Assembly: GCA_017577615.1 (NCBI GenBank)
Contig: PKRE01000001.1
Coordinates: 124,001-188,000 of the forward strand
Length of the DNA stretch: 64,000 nt
Source of the DNA: Gammaproteobacteria bacterium
Lineage (GTDB): Bacteria; Pseudomonadota; Gammaproteobacteria; Steroidobacterales; Steroidobacteraceae
Reading direction: 5' to 3'
The position numbers were made by a program, and so were the translations under genes. This document shows positions 37,036-45,728 of this stretch, in pieces (position 1 is the stretch's first letter; the number at the start of each line of letters is the position of its first letter). The notes under the pieces are model-generated. The model was not told the origin of the DNA. It worked only from the letters and a program-made list of their open reading frames with translations, and did not search any database.

Positions 37036-38592
37036 ATGATCAAACTCGCCCTCCTCTCGGTTTCCGACAAGACCGGTCTGGTCGACTTTGCGCGCGCGCT
37101 GCACGCCCGCGGCGTAGCGATTCTCTCGACGGGCGGTACCGCCACCGCGCTCGAGCAAGCCGGCATACCCGTCAAGCAGGTTTCGGCTCATACCGGTTTC
37201 CCCGAGATCATGGATGGACGCGTGAAGACGCTTCATCCGAAGATTCACGGCGGGCTCCTCGGCCGCCGCGGCGTCGACGAAGCGGTGATGCAACAGCATG
37301 GGATCGACGCGATCGACCTGGTCGTCGTCAACCTGTATCCGTTTGCTGCGACCATCGCCAAGCCCGGCTGCACTTACGAAGACGCCATCGAGAACATCGA
37401 CATCGGCGGGCCGGCAATGGTGCGCGCAGCCGCAAAGAATCACGACCGAGTCACGATCGTTGTGGACCCGACCGATTATGCGAGCGTTCTCGATGAGATG
37501 GCGCGCAACGACGGCAGCGTGACGCTCGCAACTCGCAAGCGTCTTGCTGCAAAGGCATTCGCGCATACTGCCCAGTACGATGCGATGGTGGCGAGCTATC
37601 TGCAGAAGGTCACTGACGGAACGCACGAGAGCGTGTATGACGAAACGCTCAGTCTGTTGTTCCGCAAGCAGTTCGATCTGCGCTACGGCGAAAATCCGCA
37701 TCAGAGCGCAGCCTTCTATGCAGCGCCGGATGCGCGCGGCGCCAGCATCAGCACGGCACGACAACTGCAAGGCAAGGCATTGTCGTTCAACAACATCGCC
37801 GACAGCGATACCGCGTTCGAATGCGTGCGCCAGTTCGATGCGCCGGCGTGCGTGATCGTCAAGCACGCCAACCCCTGCGGCGTGGCGATCGCCGAGAATC
37901 TCCTCAGCGCGTACGACAAGGCGTACAGAACCGACCCCACGTCTGCATTCGGCGGCATCATCGCCTTCAATCGCCGGCTCGATGCCGCGACTGCCAATGC
38001 GATCCTGGAACGACAGTTCGTCGAGGTGATCATTGCGCCCGAAGTCGAGCCGGAAGCGCTTGCAGCCTGCGCGCGTAAACAGAACGTGCGCGTGCTGGCA
38101 ACGGGTGGGCTGGAGCCGACGAATCAACGGTATGAGTACCGCAGCGTCAACGGCGGGCTGCTCGTGCAGGCGCGCGATGAGGGCATGGTGACAGAAAGCG
38201 ACCTCAAGGTCGTGACAAAGCGCCAACCGACCCGCGCAGAGCTCGACGAGCTACTGTTCGCGTGGAGAGTCTGCAAGTACGTCAAGTCGAACGCGATCGT
38301 GTACGCAAAGGATCGTATGACTGTGGGCATCGGCGCCGGGCAGATGAGCCGCGTCGTGTCCAGTCGCATCGCCGCCATGAAGGCGAAAGACGAAGGGCTG
38401 GAGATCGCCGGCGCGGTCATGGCTTCCGACGCATTCTTCCCGTTTAGGGATGGCGTCGATGTCGCCGCCGAATTCGGCATCACGGCAGTCATTCAACCAG
38501 GCGGCTCGATGCGCGACTCCGAGGTGATCGCCGCAGCCGACGAGCACGGCATGGCGATGGTGTTCACGGGAATGCGACACTTCCGACATTGA
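37036..38592 (+). CDS. purH: bifunctional AICAR formyltransferase/IMP cyclohydrolase
   Basis: A 518-residue enzyme for the last two steps of IMP synthesis. The N-terminal IMP cyclohydrolase part (about 1-195) has L-L-S-V-S-D-K-T-G-L, S-T-G-G-T-A and H-P-K-I-H-G-G-L-L. The formyltransferase part has R-Y-G-E-N-P-H-Q-S-A, K-H-A-N-P-C-G-V-A and A-S-D-A-F-F-P-F-R-D. ATG at 37036 is the family start. purD follows after 96 bases. Confidence 0.98.
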   Translation: MIKLALLSVSDKTGLVDFARALHARGVAILSTGGTATALEQAGIPVKQVSAHTGFPEIMDGRVKTLHPKIHGGLLGRRGVDEAVMQQHGIDAIDLVVVNLYPFAATIAKPGCTYEDAIENIDIGGPAMVRAAAKNHDRVTIVVDPTDYASVLDEMARNDGSVTLATRKRLAAKAFAHTAQYDAMVASYLQKVTDGTHESVYDETLSLLFRKQFDLRYGENPHQSAAFYAAPDARGASISTARQLQGKALSFNNIADSDTAFECVRQFDAPACVIVKHANPCGVAIAENLLSAYDKAYRTDPTSAFGGIIAFNRRLDAATANAILERQFVEVIIAPEVEPEALAACARKQNVRVLATGGLEPTNQRYEYRSVNGGLLVQARDEGMVTESDLKVVTKRQPTRAELDELLFAWRVCKYVKSNAIVYAKDRMTVGIGAGQMSRVVSSRIAAMKAKDEGLEIAGAVMASDAFFPFRDGVDVAAEFGITAVIQPGGSMRDSEVIAAADEHGMAMVFTGMRHFRH

Positions 38593-38688
38593 AAGGCTCG
38601 AGGCTCCAGACCGCGCGCAGGTGATGCACATCGCGCTGCGGCCTGCGGTCCCCATAGTCTTCCGTCTCACGGCACTCGAGTAGACAAC

Positions 38689-39969
38689 ATGAAGGTCTTG
38701 ATCATCGGTTCGGGCGGTCGCGAGCACGCGCTCGCGTGGAAGGCTGCGCAATCGGCGCGCGTGGAAACTGTCTACGTCGCACCTGGTAATGCCGGTACAG
38801 CCTTGGAGCCGGGTGTCCGCAACGTCGCGATCGCCGCCGAGGACATTGAAGGGTTGGTTTCATTTGCACAACGCGAGGGGATCGACCTCACCATCGTGGG
38901 GCCGGAGGCGCCGCTCGTGCTGGGCGTGGTGGATGCGTTCGAAGCGGCCGGCCTGCGGTGTTTCGGTCCACGCAAGAATGCCGCGCGGCTCGAGGGCTCC
39001 AAGGCGTTCACAAAAGATTTCCTGAAGCGTCATTCAATTCCCACGGCTGCCTACGCCACCTTTACGAAAGACACCTTCGATGAGACATGGGTGCGGTCAC
39101 AGCGAGCCCCGCTGGTCGTGAAGGCAGACGGACTCGCAGCAGGCAAGGGCGTCGTCATTTGCGACAGCGTCGATGCTGCGATCGCGAGCGCGCGACAGAT
39201 GTTCGAGGGACAATTCGGCAAGGCGGGCGAGACCGTCGTCATCGAGGAGTTTCTCGAAGGCGAGGAAGCAAGCTTCATCGTGATGGTCGACGGGCAGCAT
39301 GTCCTACCGCTCGCCACGAGCCAGGATCACAAACGTTTGCTGGACGGCGATCGCGGACCCAACACCGGCGGCATGGGCGCTTACTCGCCGGCGCCCGTCG
39401 TCACACCCGTCATTCACGAGCGCATCATGCGCGAAGTCATCGAGCCGACTGTCCAGGGTCTCGCGGCAGACGGCACACCCTATACAGGCTTCCTATACGC
39501 GGGCCTCATGATCACGAAAGATGGCACGCCCCACGTGCTCGAGTTCAACTGTCGCTTCGGCGATCCGGAAACACAGCCGATCATGGCTCGCCTGGACTCC
39601 GATCTGATCGAACTGTGCGAGGCGGCGCTTGCAGGCAAGCTCGATACCATGCAAGCGCGTTGGGATCCTCGGGCAGCGCTCGGCGTCGTGCTCGCGGCAG
39701 AGGGCTATCCCGGCACGGTGCGCAAAGGCGACGTGATCCGCGGGCTCGACGAGGCTGCCCGCCTGCCGGGCAAGGTCTTCCATGCCGGCACGAAGTCTGT
39801 CGACGGGAACGTCGTAACGAACGGCGGTCGTGTTCTATGTGCTGTGGGACTCGGCGCGACGATCCGAGAAGCGCAGCGAGCCGCCTATGCCCTCTGCGAA
39901 ACAATTTCGTACGAGGGCATGCAGTATCGGCGCGACATTGGCTTTCGCGCTCTGGCCAGGGAGCAGTAA
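38689..39969 (+). CDS. purD: phosphoribosylamine-glycine ligase
   Basis: A 426-residue ATP-grasp enzyme for the second step of purine synthesis. It begins M-K-V-L-I-I-G-S-G-G-R-E-H-A-L-A-W-K and has V-K-A-D-G-L-A-A-G-K-G-V, the D-H-K-R-L-L-D-G-D-R-G-P-N-T-G-G-M-G-A-Y signature, and E-F-N-C-R-F-G-D-P-E-T-Q. Full length for the family. It ends near an AT-containing hairpin that may also serve the converging gene at 40006. Confidence 0.98.
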   Translation: MKVLIIGSGGREHALAWKAAQSARVETVYVAPGNAGTALEPGVRNVAIAAEDIEGLVSFAQREGIDLTIVGPEAPLVLGVVDAFEAAGLRCFGPRKNAARLEGSKAFTKDFLKRHSIPTAAYATFTKDTFDETWVRSQRAPLVVKADGLAAGKGVVICDSVDAAIASARQMFEGQFGKAGETVVIEEFLEGEEASFIVMVDGQHVLPLATSQDHKRLLDGDRGPNTGGMGAYSPAPVVTPVIHERIMREVIEPTVQGLAADGTPYTGFLYAGLMITKDGTPHVLEFNCRFGDPETQPIMARLDSDLIELCEAALAGKLDTMQARWDPRAALGVVLAAEGYPGTVRKGDVIRGLDEAARLPGKVFHAGTKSVDGNVVTNGGRVLCAVGLGATIREAQRAAYALCETISYEGMQYRRDIGFRALAREQ

Positions 39970-39972
39970 CCT

Positions 39973-40014
39973 GGAATCAGGGAATAGGGAAGCAGGCCCC
40001 ATGCCCTATTTCCT
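39973..40014. repeat. GGGAATAGGGAAG intergenic repeat with inverted partner
   Basis: The gap after purD carries GGAATCAGGGAATAGGGAAG, and its AATAGGG word pairs with CCCTATT 14 bases further on, giving a 7-bp hairpin. The same 13-mer occurs in inverse orientation at 44491-44504. It may act as a bidirectional terminator as well as being a short dispersed repeat. Confidence 0.5.
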
Positions 40015-40329
40015 ATCCTTCACATCCACCTCAAAGCTCACCTCGACGGTCGTCCCGTTTGCGGTCTCGAACGCATGCCGCAACCCCTCACGGCTCGGCA
40101 GAGACTCCGAAAGGGCTCGCAACGCCTCGACGGGGATCGTCAGCCAGTAACCCGTAGGATCGGCCTCGAGCTGCCACTGCGAGAGAGATGAAGGTCGCAC
40201 GCTGAAGCGAAAGAACTGCTCGCGCGGCAACGACACCTCGAGCGTAAGCGCACGGCCCGACAACAGGCTTGCGAGCTCCGCACGCTTGACTCGGCAACGG
40301 ACAGCTTGGTTCGCAAAGCGGACGTTCAT
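40006..40329 (-). CDS. conserved small protein encoded with a protein kinase
   Basis: A 107-residue protein. The N-terminus M-N-V-R-F-A-N-Q-A-V-R-C-R-V-K-R-A-E-L resembles a small uncharacterised family (DUF7009-like) that starts with a similar basic, amphipathic pattern, but I am not certain of that match. The rest is predicted beta-rich with no catalytic motif. The ATG lies three bases after the stop of the kinase gene at 40333-42501, so it is co-translated with it and may be a partner or modulator. Convergent with purD. Confidence 0.6.
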   Translation of the reverse strand: MNVRFANQAVRCRVKRAELASLLSGRALTLEVSLPREQFFRFSVRPSSLSQWQLEADPTGYWLTIPVEALRALSESLPSREGLRHAFETANGTTVEVSFEVDVKDRK

Positions 40330-40332
40330 GCT

Positions 40333-42501
40333 TCAGTCGTCGTCGACAATGATGACAGCAGCCTCTCCGATTCTGCCTATCTCCACGCCTTCGTCGAGGG
40401 GCTCGATCTCGATCATGAACAGCTCCGTGCTCTCGGCGATGCTGTCGTTGACCAGCGGAATCAAGATTGTGGCGGTCCGGGCTCCCGCGGGGATCTCCTC
40501 GATGCCGGGCCCAATATCGGCGAAATCGCTGCCTGCCTCAGCCGAGACGCCGCGCAAGCTCCAGCGGAAGCGGAGGCTGTTGCTCGCCGAGCCCGTACGA
40601 CGGACCTCCACGCTCGCGGCCACGTCGTTTTCGAACACCGTGTAGGTCTCCCGCGAAAGCTCGATAGTGGCCGGTCGCGCAGCCTCAGCACGAGTGGATG
40701 CCTGTGCTGGCGCAGCCGTTTCGCCCACTCCTACGTCCGAGGTGCGTTCCTCTTGCGGTTGCGCCCTCGCCTGCGTCGCAGAATGTCCCGCGGCGATTGG
40801 CTCTTGTCGCGGCGGTTGTTGGGCCTGCGGCAGCGCTGAAGGCTGCGCGCGCTCCTCGTGGGGCAACGTGCCGCCGTCGGGGGTATCGGTTTCGGCAGCA
40901 GGCGCATCGGTCTCTTCGGCGGCAGGAGCCGGCGCGACGCTCGCGACGCCGACCCTCTGCGGGGGCGGCGGAATGCGCGTCACGAGGTACGCCCCGCCGA
41001 CGACGACAGCGACTACGACAAGCACTGCGGCAAATCGACGCAAGCGCTGGGCATAGACGTTCTCAGGGATGGCGAGGAGCTCCGGCGGCACCGGCGTGTG
41101 ACCCGTCTCCTGGGAAATCCCGAGCGCCGCGAGGAGATCGCCGACACCGACCTTACGATCCGCCTGATCCCACGCCAAGGCGCGGCTCAATGCGTGCCAT
41201 TGTTTGCGCGTGAGGCCCCTGGGACGCGCAGGGCGGCGGCCCTGCGCGCGCGCCTGGATTGCCGCGCGCCCACCGTACGGATGGCGACCCGACAAGAGCT
41301 CGTAGCCGATACACGCCAGGCTGTAGACATCGTCACTAGGGTCCGGGTCCAAACCGTGCAGGCGCTCGGCACTCGCGTATGCCTGCGTACCGGTGGTCAC
41401 CGCGCTGTATGGACCCTCGTGCGCCGCACCATACGCCCCTCGTGCTCGCGCGAATCCAAACCCGAGCACGCGAACCTCGCCGGACGCAGTGATCATGATG
41501 TTGCGGGGCTTGAGATCGCCGTGTGCCACCCCCTTGCGATGTGCGTAGGCAAGCGCCGCACCAATTGCGCCGATGACGACCAGCGCGTTCTCCCGAGACA
41601 TCGGCTGGCCCTGCAGACGGCGCAACACGCTCGCGAGAGACTCGCCTTCCAGCAACTCCATGACCACGAAATAGGTATCGCCATCGCGGTCGAGATCGAA
41701 AACCTTCGCGATATTCGGATGCGATAGCGATTGCGCCAGGTGAAAGCCCTGCTCGAGCTGAGCGAGCGCTTCGGAGTGAGCCTCGAAGCGCGCGTGATAG
41801 ACCTTCACGGCCACATAGCGCGCCGACTCGGCGAGATTGGCGCGATGCCGATCTAGCGCCTTGTAGACTGTGCTCGTTTGTCCCTCTGCGAGGACCGACA
41901 ATAGCTCGTAGCGTCCGCGCAGCACGCGCCGTCGAGATGCTGAAGGAGCCGCGGAAAAGGCGTGCACGACCGACGGATCAGAGCTCGGCTCGCGCAGCGA
42001 GGCCGACGCCTCATGCGCGCGCACACTGGCCGCAGGCGCACGATGAGGCGCGACCTCGTCACCGCGGACCTCGTCGCCCTCGTCGTCTTCCTCATCGTCT
42101 TCCTCCTCAGCGTCACGCAGCGAGGGCCGTTCGCGCACGGCAGGCGGAACCTCGATGTCGTGCGTGCGAAGCGACTCCGCGTCTTGCTCCGCGCTCCCGA
42201 GAGGGGCCGCAGGTGACCGCTGCGAAGCCTGCCCTCCTGACGCGCCGACGGCCAGCTGCGAGATCTTTACCTTGAGGTGACGGGCGACCGCCGGATCGAC
42301 TCGTCCCAGCCGCTGATAGCGGTCCAATAATGAAAGCGCTTCCCAAGGAGCCTCGGGATCGCTGCCACACACGGACAGAAAGGCGTCTTCCATGTCGCTG
42401 CGGTCACAACGACCTGCCCGGAAGTCGTCCAGCCAGCCCGCGAGCACGTTGCGCACGCTCTCGTGCTCGTCGGCCGTGTGCTCGTCGATCGACACGTTCA
42501 T
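40333..42501 (-). CDS. membrane-anchored Ser/Thr kinase-like protein with periplasmic Calx-beta domain
   Basis: A 722-residue protein. Residues 10-90 form a helical N-terminal region, 95-190 an acidic low-complexity linker, and about 197-465 a Hanks-type kinase domain. K233 (V-A-V-K), H-G-D-L-K-P-R-N at 327-334 and the D-V-Y-S-L block are kept. The metal-binding D-F-G reads G-F-G (347-349) and the glycine loop is degenerate. One transmembrane helix spans about 489-508, then a Pro/Ala-rich stretch, then a Calx-beta domain (about 617-722) with acidic calcium-site residues ending in V-D-D-D. Intact kinases need the DFG Asp, so activity is doubtful. It is the first gene of a two-gene operon. Confidence 0.88.
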   Translation of the reverse strand: MNVSIDEHTADEHESVRNVLAGWLDDFRAGRCDRSDMEDAFLSVCGSDPEAPWEALSLLDRYQRLGRVDPAVARHLKVKISQLAVGASGGQASQRSPAAPLGSAEQDAESLRTHDIEVPPAVRERPSLRDAEEEDDEEDDEGDEVRGDEVAPHRAPAASVRAHEASASLREPSSDPSVVHAFSAAPSASRRRVLRGRYELLSVLAEGQTSTVYKALDRHRANLAESARYVAVKVYHARFEAHSEALAQLEQGFHLAQSLSHPNIAKVFDLDRDGDTYFVVMELLEGESLASVLRRLQGQPMSRENALVVIGAIGAALAYAHRKGVAHGDLKPRNIMITASGEVRVLGFGFARARGAYGAAHEGPYSAVTTGTQAYASAERLHGLDPDPSDDVYSLACIGYELLSGRHPYGGRAAIQARAQGRRPARPRGLTRKQWHALSRALAWDQADRKVGVGDLLAALGISQETGHTPVPPELLAIPENVYAQRLRRFAAVLVVVAVVVGGAYLVTRIPPPPQRVGVASVAPAPAAEETDAPAAETDTPDGGTLPHEERAQPSALPQAQQPPRQEPIAAGHSATQARAQPQEERTSDVGVGETAAPAQASTRAEAARPATIELSRETYTVFENDVAASVEVRRTGSASNSLRFRWSLRGVSAEAGSDFADIGPGIEEIPAGARTATILIPLVNDSIAESTELFMIEIEPLDEGVEIGRIGEAAVIIVDDD

Positions 42502-42577
42502 GCGTTTCAGTCTAGGAACCTCGAGCGGGTGGGTCCACCCGCCGCACGCAGCCGACAGACCAGCGGAGCGACGCTTG

Positions 42578-43111
42578 CTACGAGGCGCTTACGGCTGAAG
42601 CTTCTGGGTTGGAGAGCAGCGATTTCTCCATTCGATAGTCATCCATCACGAAGCCGTTGCCAATATCGGTAACGATGTCTGCGGCGATGCGAAAGCCGAG
42701 GCGTTCATACACCCTGATGGATGGATTCTCCTTGTTGACCGTCAGCCACAACCGCTCCAGGCTGCGCTGACGCGCAAGCCTTTCCAAAAACTCCATGCAC
42801 AGCCGCCCGGTTCCCGAGCCGCGACGCGACTTGTGCAGATAAAACTTACTGATGAACAGCCGACGTTCCTGAGGCTCGGGTCTGACGGCCATGTAACCGA
42901 TCATCCGCTCCCCGTCACGAACGACGAAGTACTCATAACCCTCTGCGAGCTGTGCACGCATGGCCGGCACGCTTTGGAATCGCTCCAGCATGTAGTCGAC
43001 CTGTGCCTGGCCGATGATCGGCACGTAGTGATCGGTCCAAATCTCCCGCGCCAAGGCCGCAAGCGGCTCCAAGTCCTCCTCGACCACCGGTCGTATCTCG
43101 ATCGATCGCAT
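42578..43111 (-). CDS. GNAT-family N-acetyltransferase
   Basis: A 177-residue acyltransferase with the GNAT fold. The central beta strands Y-F-V-V-R-D-G-E-R-M-I-G-Y-M-A-V and the acetyl-CoA pyrophosphate loop K-S-R-R-G-S-G-T-G (motif A, R/Q-x-x-G-x-G/A) are clear, followed by V-N-K-E-N-P-S-I-R-V-Y-E-R-L-G-F-R (motif B). This pattern is common among spermidine/amino-group acetyltransferases, but the substrate cannot be assigned. AGGA lies upstream of the ATG. Flanked by unrelated genes on the same strand. Confidence 0.88.
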   Translation of the reverse strand: MRSIEIRPVVEEDLEPLAALAREIWTDHYVPIIGQAQVDYMLERFQSVPAMRAQLAEGYEYFVVRDGERMIGYMAVRPEPQERRLFISKFYLHKSRRGSGTGRLCMEFLERLARQRSLERLWLTVNKENPSIRVYERLGFRIAADIVTDIGNGFVMDDYRMEKSLLSNPEASAVSAS

Positions 43112-43156
43112 GGGGACATTCCTATCGAACGACAGCCTCGCAAGGAACTTTGCGAG

Positions 43157-43807
43157 CTACAAGAGCTTGCAGCGCCCGGCGTCGCACGGTGGGCCCGCGT
43201 GCACGCTCCGGCTGCGCAGCTGAACGGTCACGATGATGGGGACCGACGTGTCGAATTGCCACACTGTGTGCCGCCTGCCGCCGTTAAGCCGACGCGGCGC
43301 ACCGCCGGTGCGCTCATGGGTCGCAATCACCCAATGACGACCTTCCCGGGGATCCAGGTGCACAACGATACCGCTGGAACGACGAAACTCCTCGCATGCA
43401 GGCGGATGTCGCGAGTCTGCGAAATAGGCTTTGAGAAGATCGACAAGCGTTGTGGCCGGCTCCCGAAGGTCCGGCAGCTCGGGTGTGTGCGCGAAGATCT
43501 TGACGCGCCAACTCTGCTTCCGCGCGCCGAGCCGGCGCAGCTCCTTACAGAACCGATCCATCAGAAGAAGCGTCGAGCTCAGCGTGTTGTCGGTCAAGTC
43601 GATCGGCCGGTCGCTTTCGTCGGTGGCCGCATACCTGAGATTCAACAACCCGCCGGCGCCCTGCGTGTCGTCGTAGACGCAAACAGCCAGCGCTGCACAG
43701 AGCTCCGCCGACAGGACAACGGACTCGCGTGCAACGCGGAAAGCATCGGGCTCGACAAGAATTTGCTCCTGCACTGTCATGCCGTCGCTCATGATGCCGA
43801 GGAACAT
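43157..43807 (-). CDS. CheD-like protein lacking catalytic Cys and His
   Basis: A 216-residue protein whose middle follows the CheD fold (chemoreceptor glutamine deamidase): A-V-C-V-Y-D, G-A-G-G, and L-R-R-L-G-A-R...V-K-I-F. In active CheD the sequence G-S-C-V-A-V-C carries the nucleophile; here the aligned stretch is C-A-A-L-A-V-C, with alanine in that position. The catalytic His of G-x-M-x-H is replaced by Asn. It is therefore probably a non-enzymatic relative. The start is uncertain: ATGs at 43807, 43792 and 43780 all lack a strong ribosome site. No chemotaxis gene is nearby. The family call is from aligned patterns only. Confidence 0.5.
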   Translation of the reverse strand: MFLGIMSDGMTVQEQILVEPDAFRVARESVVLSAELCAALAVCVYDDTQGAGGLLNLRYAATDESDRPIDLTDNTLSSTLLLMDRFCKELRRLGARKQSWRVKIFAHTPELPDLREPATTLVDLLKAYFADSRHPPACEEFRRSSGIVVHLDPREGRHWVIATHERTGGAPRRLNGGRRHTVWQFDTSVPIIVTVQLRSRSVHAGPPCDAGRCKLL

Positions 43808-43919
43808 GCATCAGAGGGTGAGGCATGGTTCACGGAATGAGCACAGCGACCGCGACTTGGTCATCGCGGCTGCCGTGCTACGAGCACGTTCCCAGTGTCG
43901 CCCGCGCGCCACCGAGCCG

Positions 43920-44372
43920 CTACGCGGCTTTCGATCGGCGCACTCCTCCGAAGCTCAGCATCTCGGTTGCCATGAATACCTCGCGCAGGAAATAGATCAG
44001 CGCTGCCGCGAGACTGAGCAATGCAGTCACGAACATGATCGCAATCGGTAGGCCGAGCTCGAATTGCAAGGCAGCGCTGACGAACAATGCGGCAACGACC
44101 AGCGAGACAAGCAAGCCGCATAACACGCATAACGCGATCGCACGATTGATGAGCGTCGCGCGCTTGGAGAGGACTTTGAGCCGCTTGTGCAGATCGTCTG
44201 CAACCTCAGTGGGCGCATCCAGCAGCTCGGCTTCCATGAGGCGCGCACGATCGATGATGCGACCGATACGCATGGCCAGCACATTCAGCGTTGCGCCCAC
44301 ACCTGCCAAGAGGAAGACAGGGGCAACCGCCAGTTGGATGACCTGTGCGACAGAAATGGCTTGCGGCGACAT
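43920..44372 (-). CDS. DUF2721 family membrane protein
   Basis: A 150-residue inner-membrane protein with a hydrophobic N-terminal segment (I-Q-L-A-V-A-P-V-F-L-L-A-G-V-G), a cytoplasmic-type charged helix (M-R-I-G-R-I-I-D-R-A-R), and two further membrane helices (about 78-100 and 108-130). This is the pattern of the DUF2721 family, found widely without known function. No operon partner is evident. Confidence 0.85.
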   Translation of the reverse strand: MSPQAISVAQVIQLAVAPVFLLAGVGATLNVLAMRIGRIIDRARLMEAELLDAPTEVADDLHKRLKVLSKRATLINRAIALCVLCGLLVSLVVAALFVSAALQFELGLPIAIMFVTALLSLAAALIYFLREVFMATEMLSFGGVRRSKAA

Positions 44373-44490
44373 GCTTGTCTTGGCCTGGGCTCAGCCTGGA
44401 ATGATTTATTTGCCGTTTATCTTGCCAGAAGTTGTTGTTTCCGGCTTGGCCCTGGGATTCGAACGGGGTGCCGCTCGTTCTTGATTCCCC

Positions 44491-44512
44491 CTTCCCTATT
44501 CCCTCTTCCCTG
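44491..44512. repeat. second copy of the GGGAATAGGGAAG intergenic repeat
   Basis: CTTCCCTATTCCC followed by TCTTCCCTGA is the inverse of the word found after purD. It lies in the 234-base gap between the DUF2721 gene and the MBL hydrolase gene, where nothing else is recognised. Confidence 0.45.
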
Positions 44513-44606
44513 ACGCCAACCTGTTTGGGTCGGCTCGTCGGATGACGGGTGCAAGACAACGTCGCTCCCACCAGCGCCTCCGGGCCATCGGCGCGCCTTC
44601 AGCACC

Positions 44607-45671
44607 CTATCGTCTGCGGTAGCGGACGACCTCGTCCGATCGTAATCGTTCCAGCTCGCCCTTGCGTACCAAATGTTCCAGATGTGCAACTGCCTCGCCC
44701 AACGCCAGTAAGAAATGCGTGCCAGAGAGCTGTCGACGATACAAATGGGGCCGCACCTCGCATGCACTGCGAGGCGTGGCACACACGTCGCGGAGCTTTC
44801 CGAGTCGAGCTGCATGCTTTGCGCGGAGATCGTCGATGCGTTCGTGCAGACCTTGAAACGGCAAGCCGTGTGACGGCAGCACGAGTGTGTTGGCCGGTAG
44901 CTGACGCAAACGGTCGAGCGACGCCAAGTATGCCCCGAGAGGATCGGCGTCAGGCTCGTGATACAAGAAACTGATGTTCGGCGAGATCGTTGGCAAGATT
45001 TGATCGCCACTGATGAGAGTTCTCTCGTGCTCCGTCCACAAGCAAAGGTGCCCCTCGGAGTGCCCTTCGGTAAGCAAGGCGATCCAGTCATCGATCTCCG
45101 GCACGATCGATTCGCCATCTTCGATGAAGCGGGTGACCTGGGGCAACTCGTCTTGCGTGCGCGCGTAGCGCTCGGGGCGGAGAAGCGATTGCAGCACCGT
45201 CGAGCTCGTCACCCCATGCGCATGCAGGAAGGCAGCGACTTTTTCCCGTCGCGTCTGAGGAGAACTGTACAGCGAGCTCGCCAAGGCATACGCGCGTTGC
45301 GACATCCACACGTCGAGCGCGTAGCGTTCTTGCAACCACGCTGCAAGTCCGATGTGGTCGGGATGCGCATGCGTGACGAGCAACGCTCGCAGCGGCTTAC
45401 CGCGCAGCAGACTGGCGTCGAGCTTTTCCCAGGCCTCTTTGCACACGGCAACGGACATCCCTGCGTCGACGAGGACGTACCCGCGGGGAGACTCGATCAG
45501 CCAAACATTGATGTGGTTGAGGTCGATCGGCAGCGGTATGCACGTCCAGAGAACAGTGTTCGCGACCCGCCGGCTGTTGCCGGGCTGCGGAGGCGCTCCA
45601 ACGCTATAGCGAAGCCGTGACCGGGGATTGACAGCTGAAGCCTGGGACAAGAGCTTGACCGCACACAACAA
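44607..45671 (-). CDS. MBL-fold metallo-hydrolase
   Basis: A 354-residue hydrolase. The metal-binding motif T-H-A-H-P-D-H-I-G (near residue 100), the second histidine in T-E-G-H-S-E-G-H, and the Asp in I-S-G-D-Q-I-L-P are all present, followed by S-H-G-L-P-F. The C-terminal 70 residues resemble the winged-helix extension seen in LACTB2-like proteins. No ATG precedes the conserved domain; the reading begins with TTG at 45671, and the true start is uncertain because no ribosome site stands out. Substrate unknown: thioesters, lactones or nucleic acids are all possible in this family. Confidence 0.85.
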   Translation of the reverse strand: MLCAVKLLSQASAVNPRSRLRYSVGAPPQPGNSRRVANTVLWTCIPLPIDLNHINVWLIESPRGYVLVDAGMSVAVCKEAWEKLDASLLRGKPLRALLVTHAHPDHIGLAAWLQERYALDVWMSQRAYALASSLYSSPQTRREKVAAFLHAHGVTSSTVLQSLLRPERYARTQDELPQVTRFIEDGESIVPEIDDWIALLTEGHSEGHLCLWTEHERTLISGDQILPTISPNISFLYHEPDADPLGAYLASLDRLRQLPANTLVLPSHGLPFQGLHERIDDLRAKHAARLGKLRDVCATPRSACEVRPHLYRRQLSGTHFLLALGEAVAHLEHLVRKGELERLRSDEVVRYRRR

Positions 45672-45728
45672 GGACGATCGTGTGATTCTAACGTCGTCCG
45701 CCTAGAGCGCGCGCCTTTCGCCAGTGGT

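Noticed and set aside
36277..38226. 649-codon open frame on the - strand opposite dusB-fis-purH
   Set aside because: It spans three well-supported genes on the other strand and has His/Arg-rich, motif-free composition typical of antisense readings.
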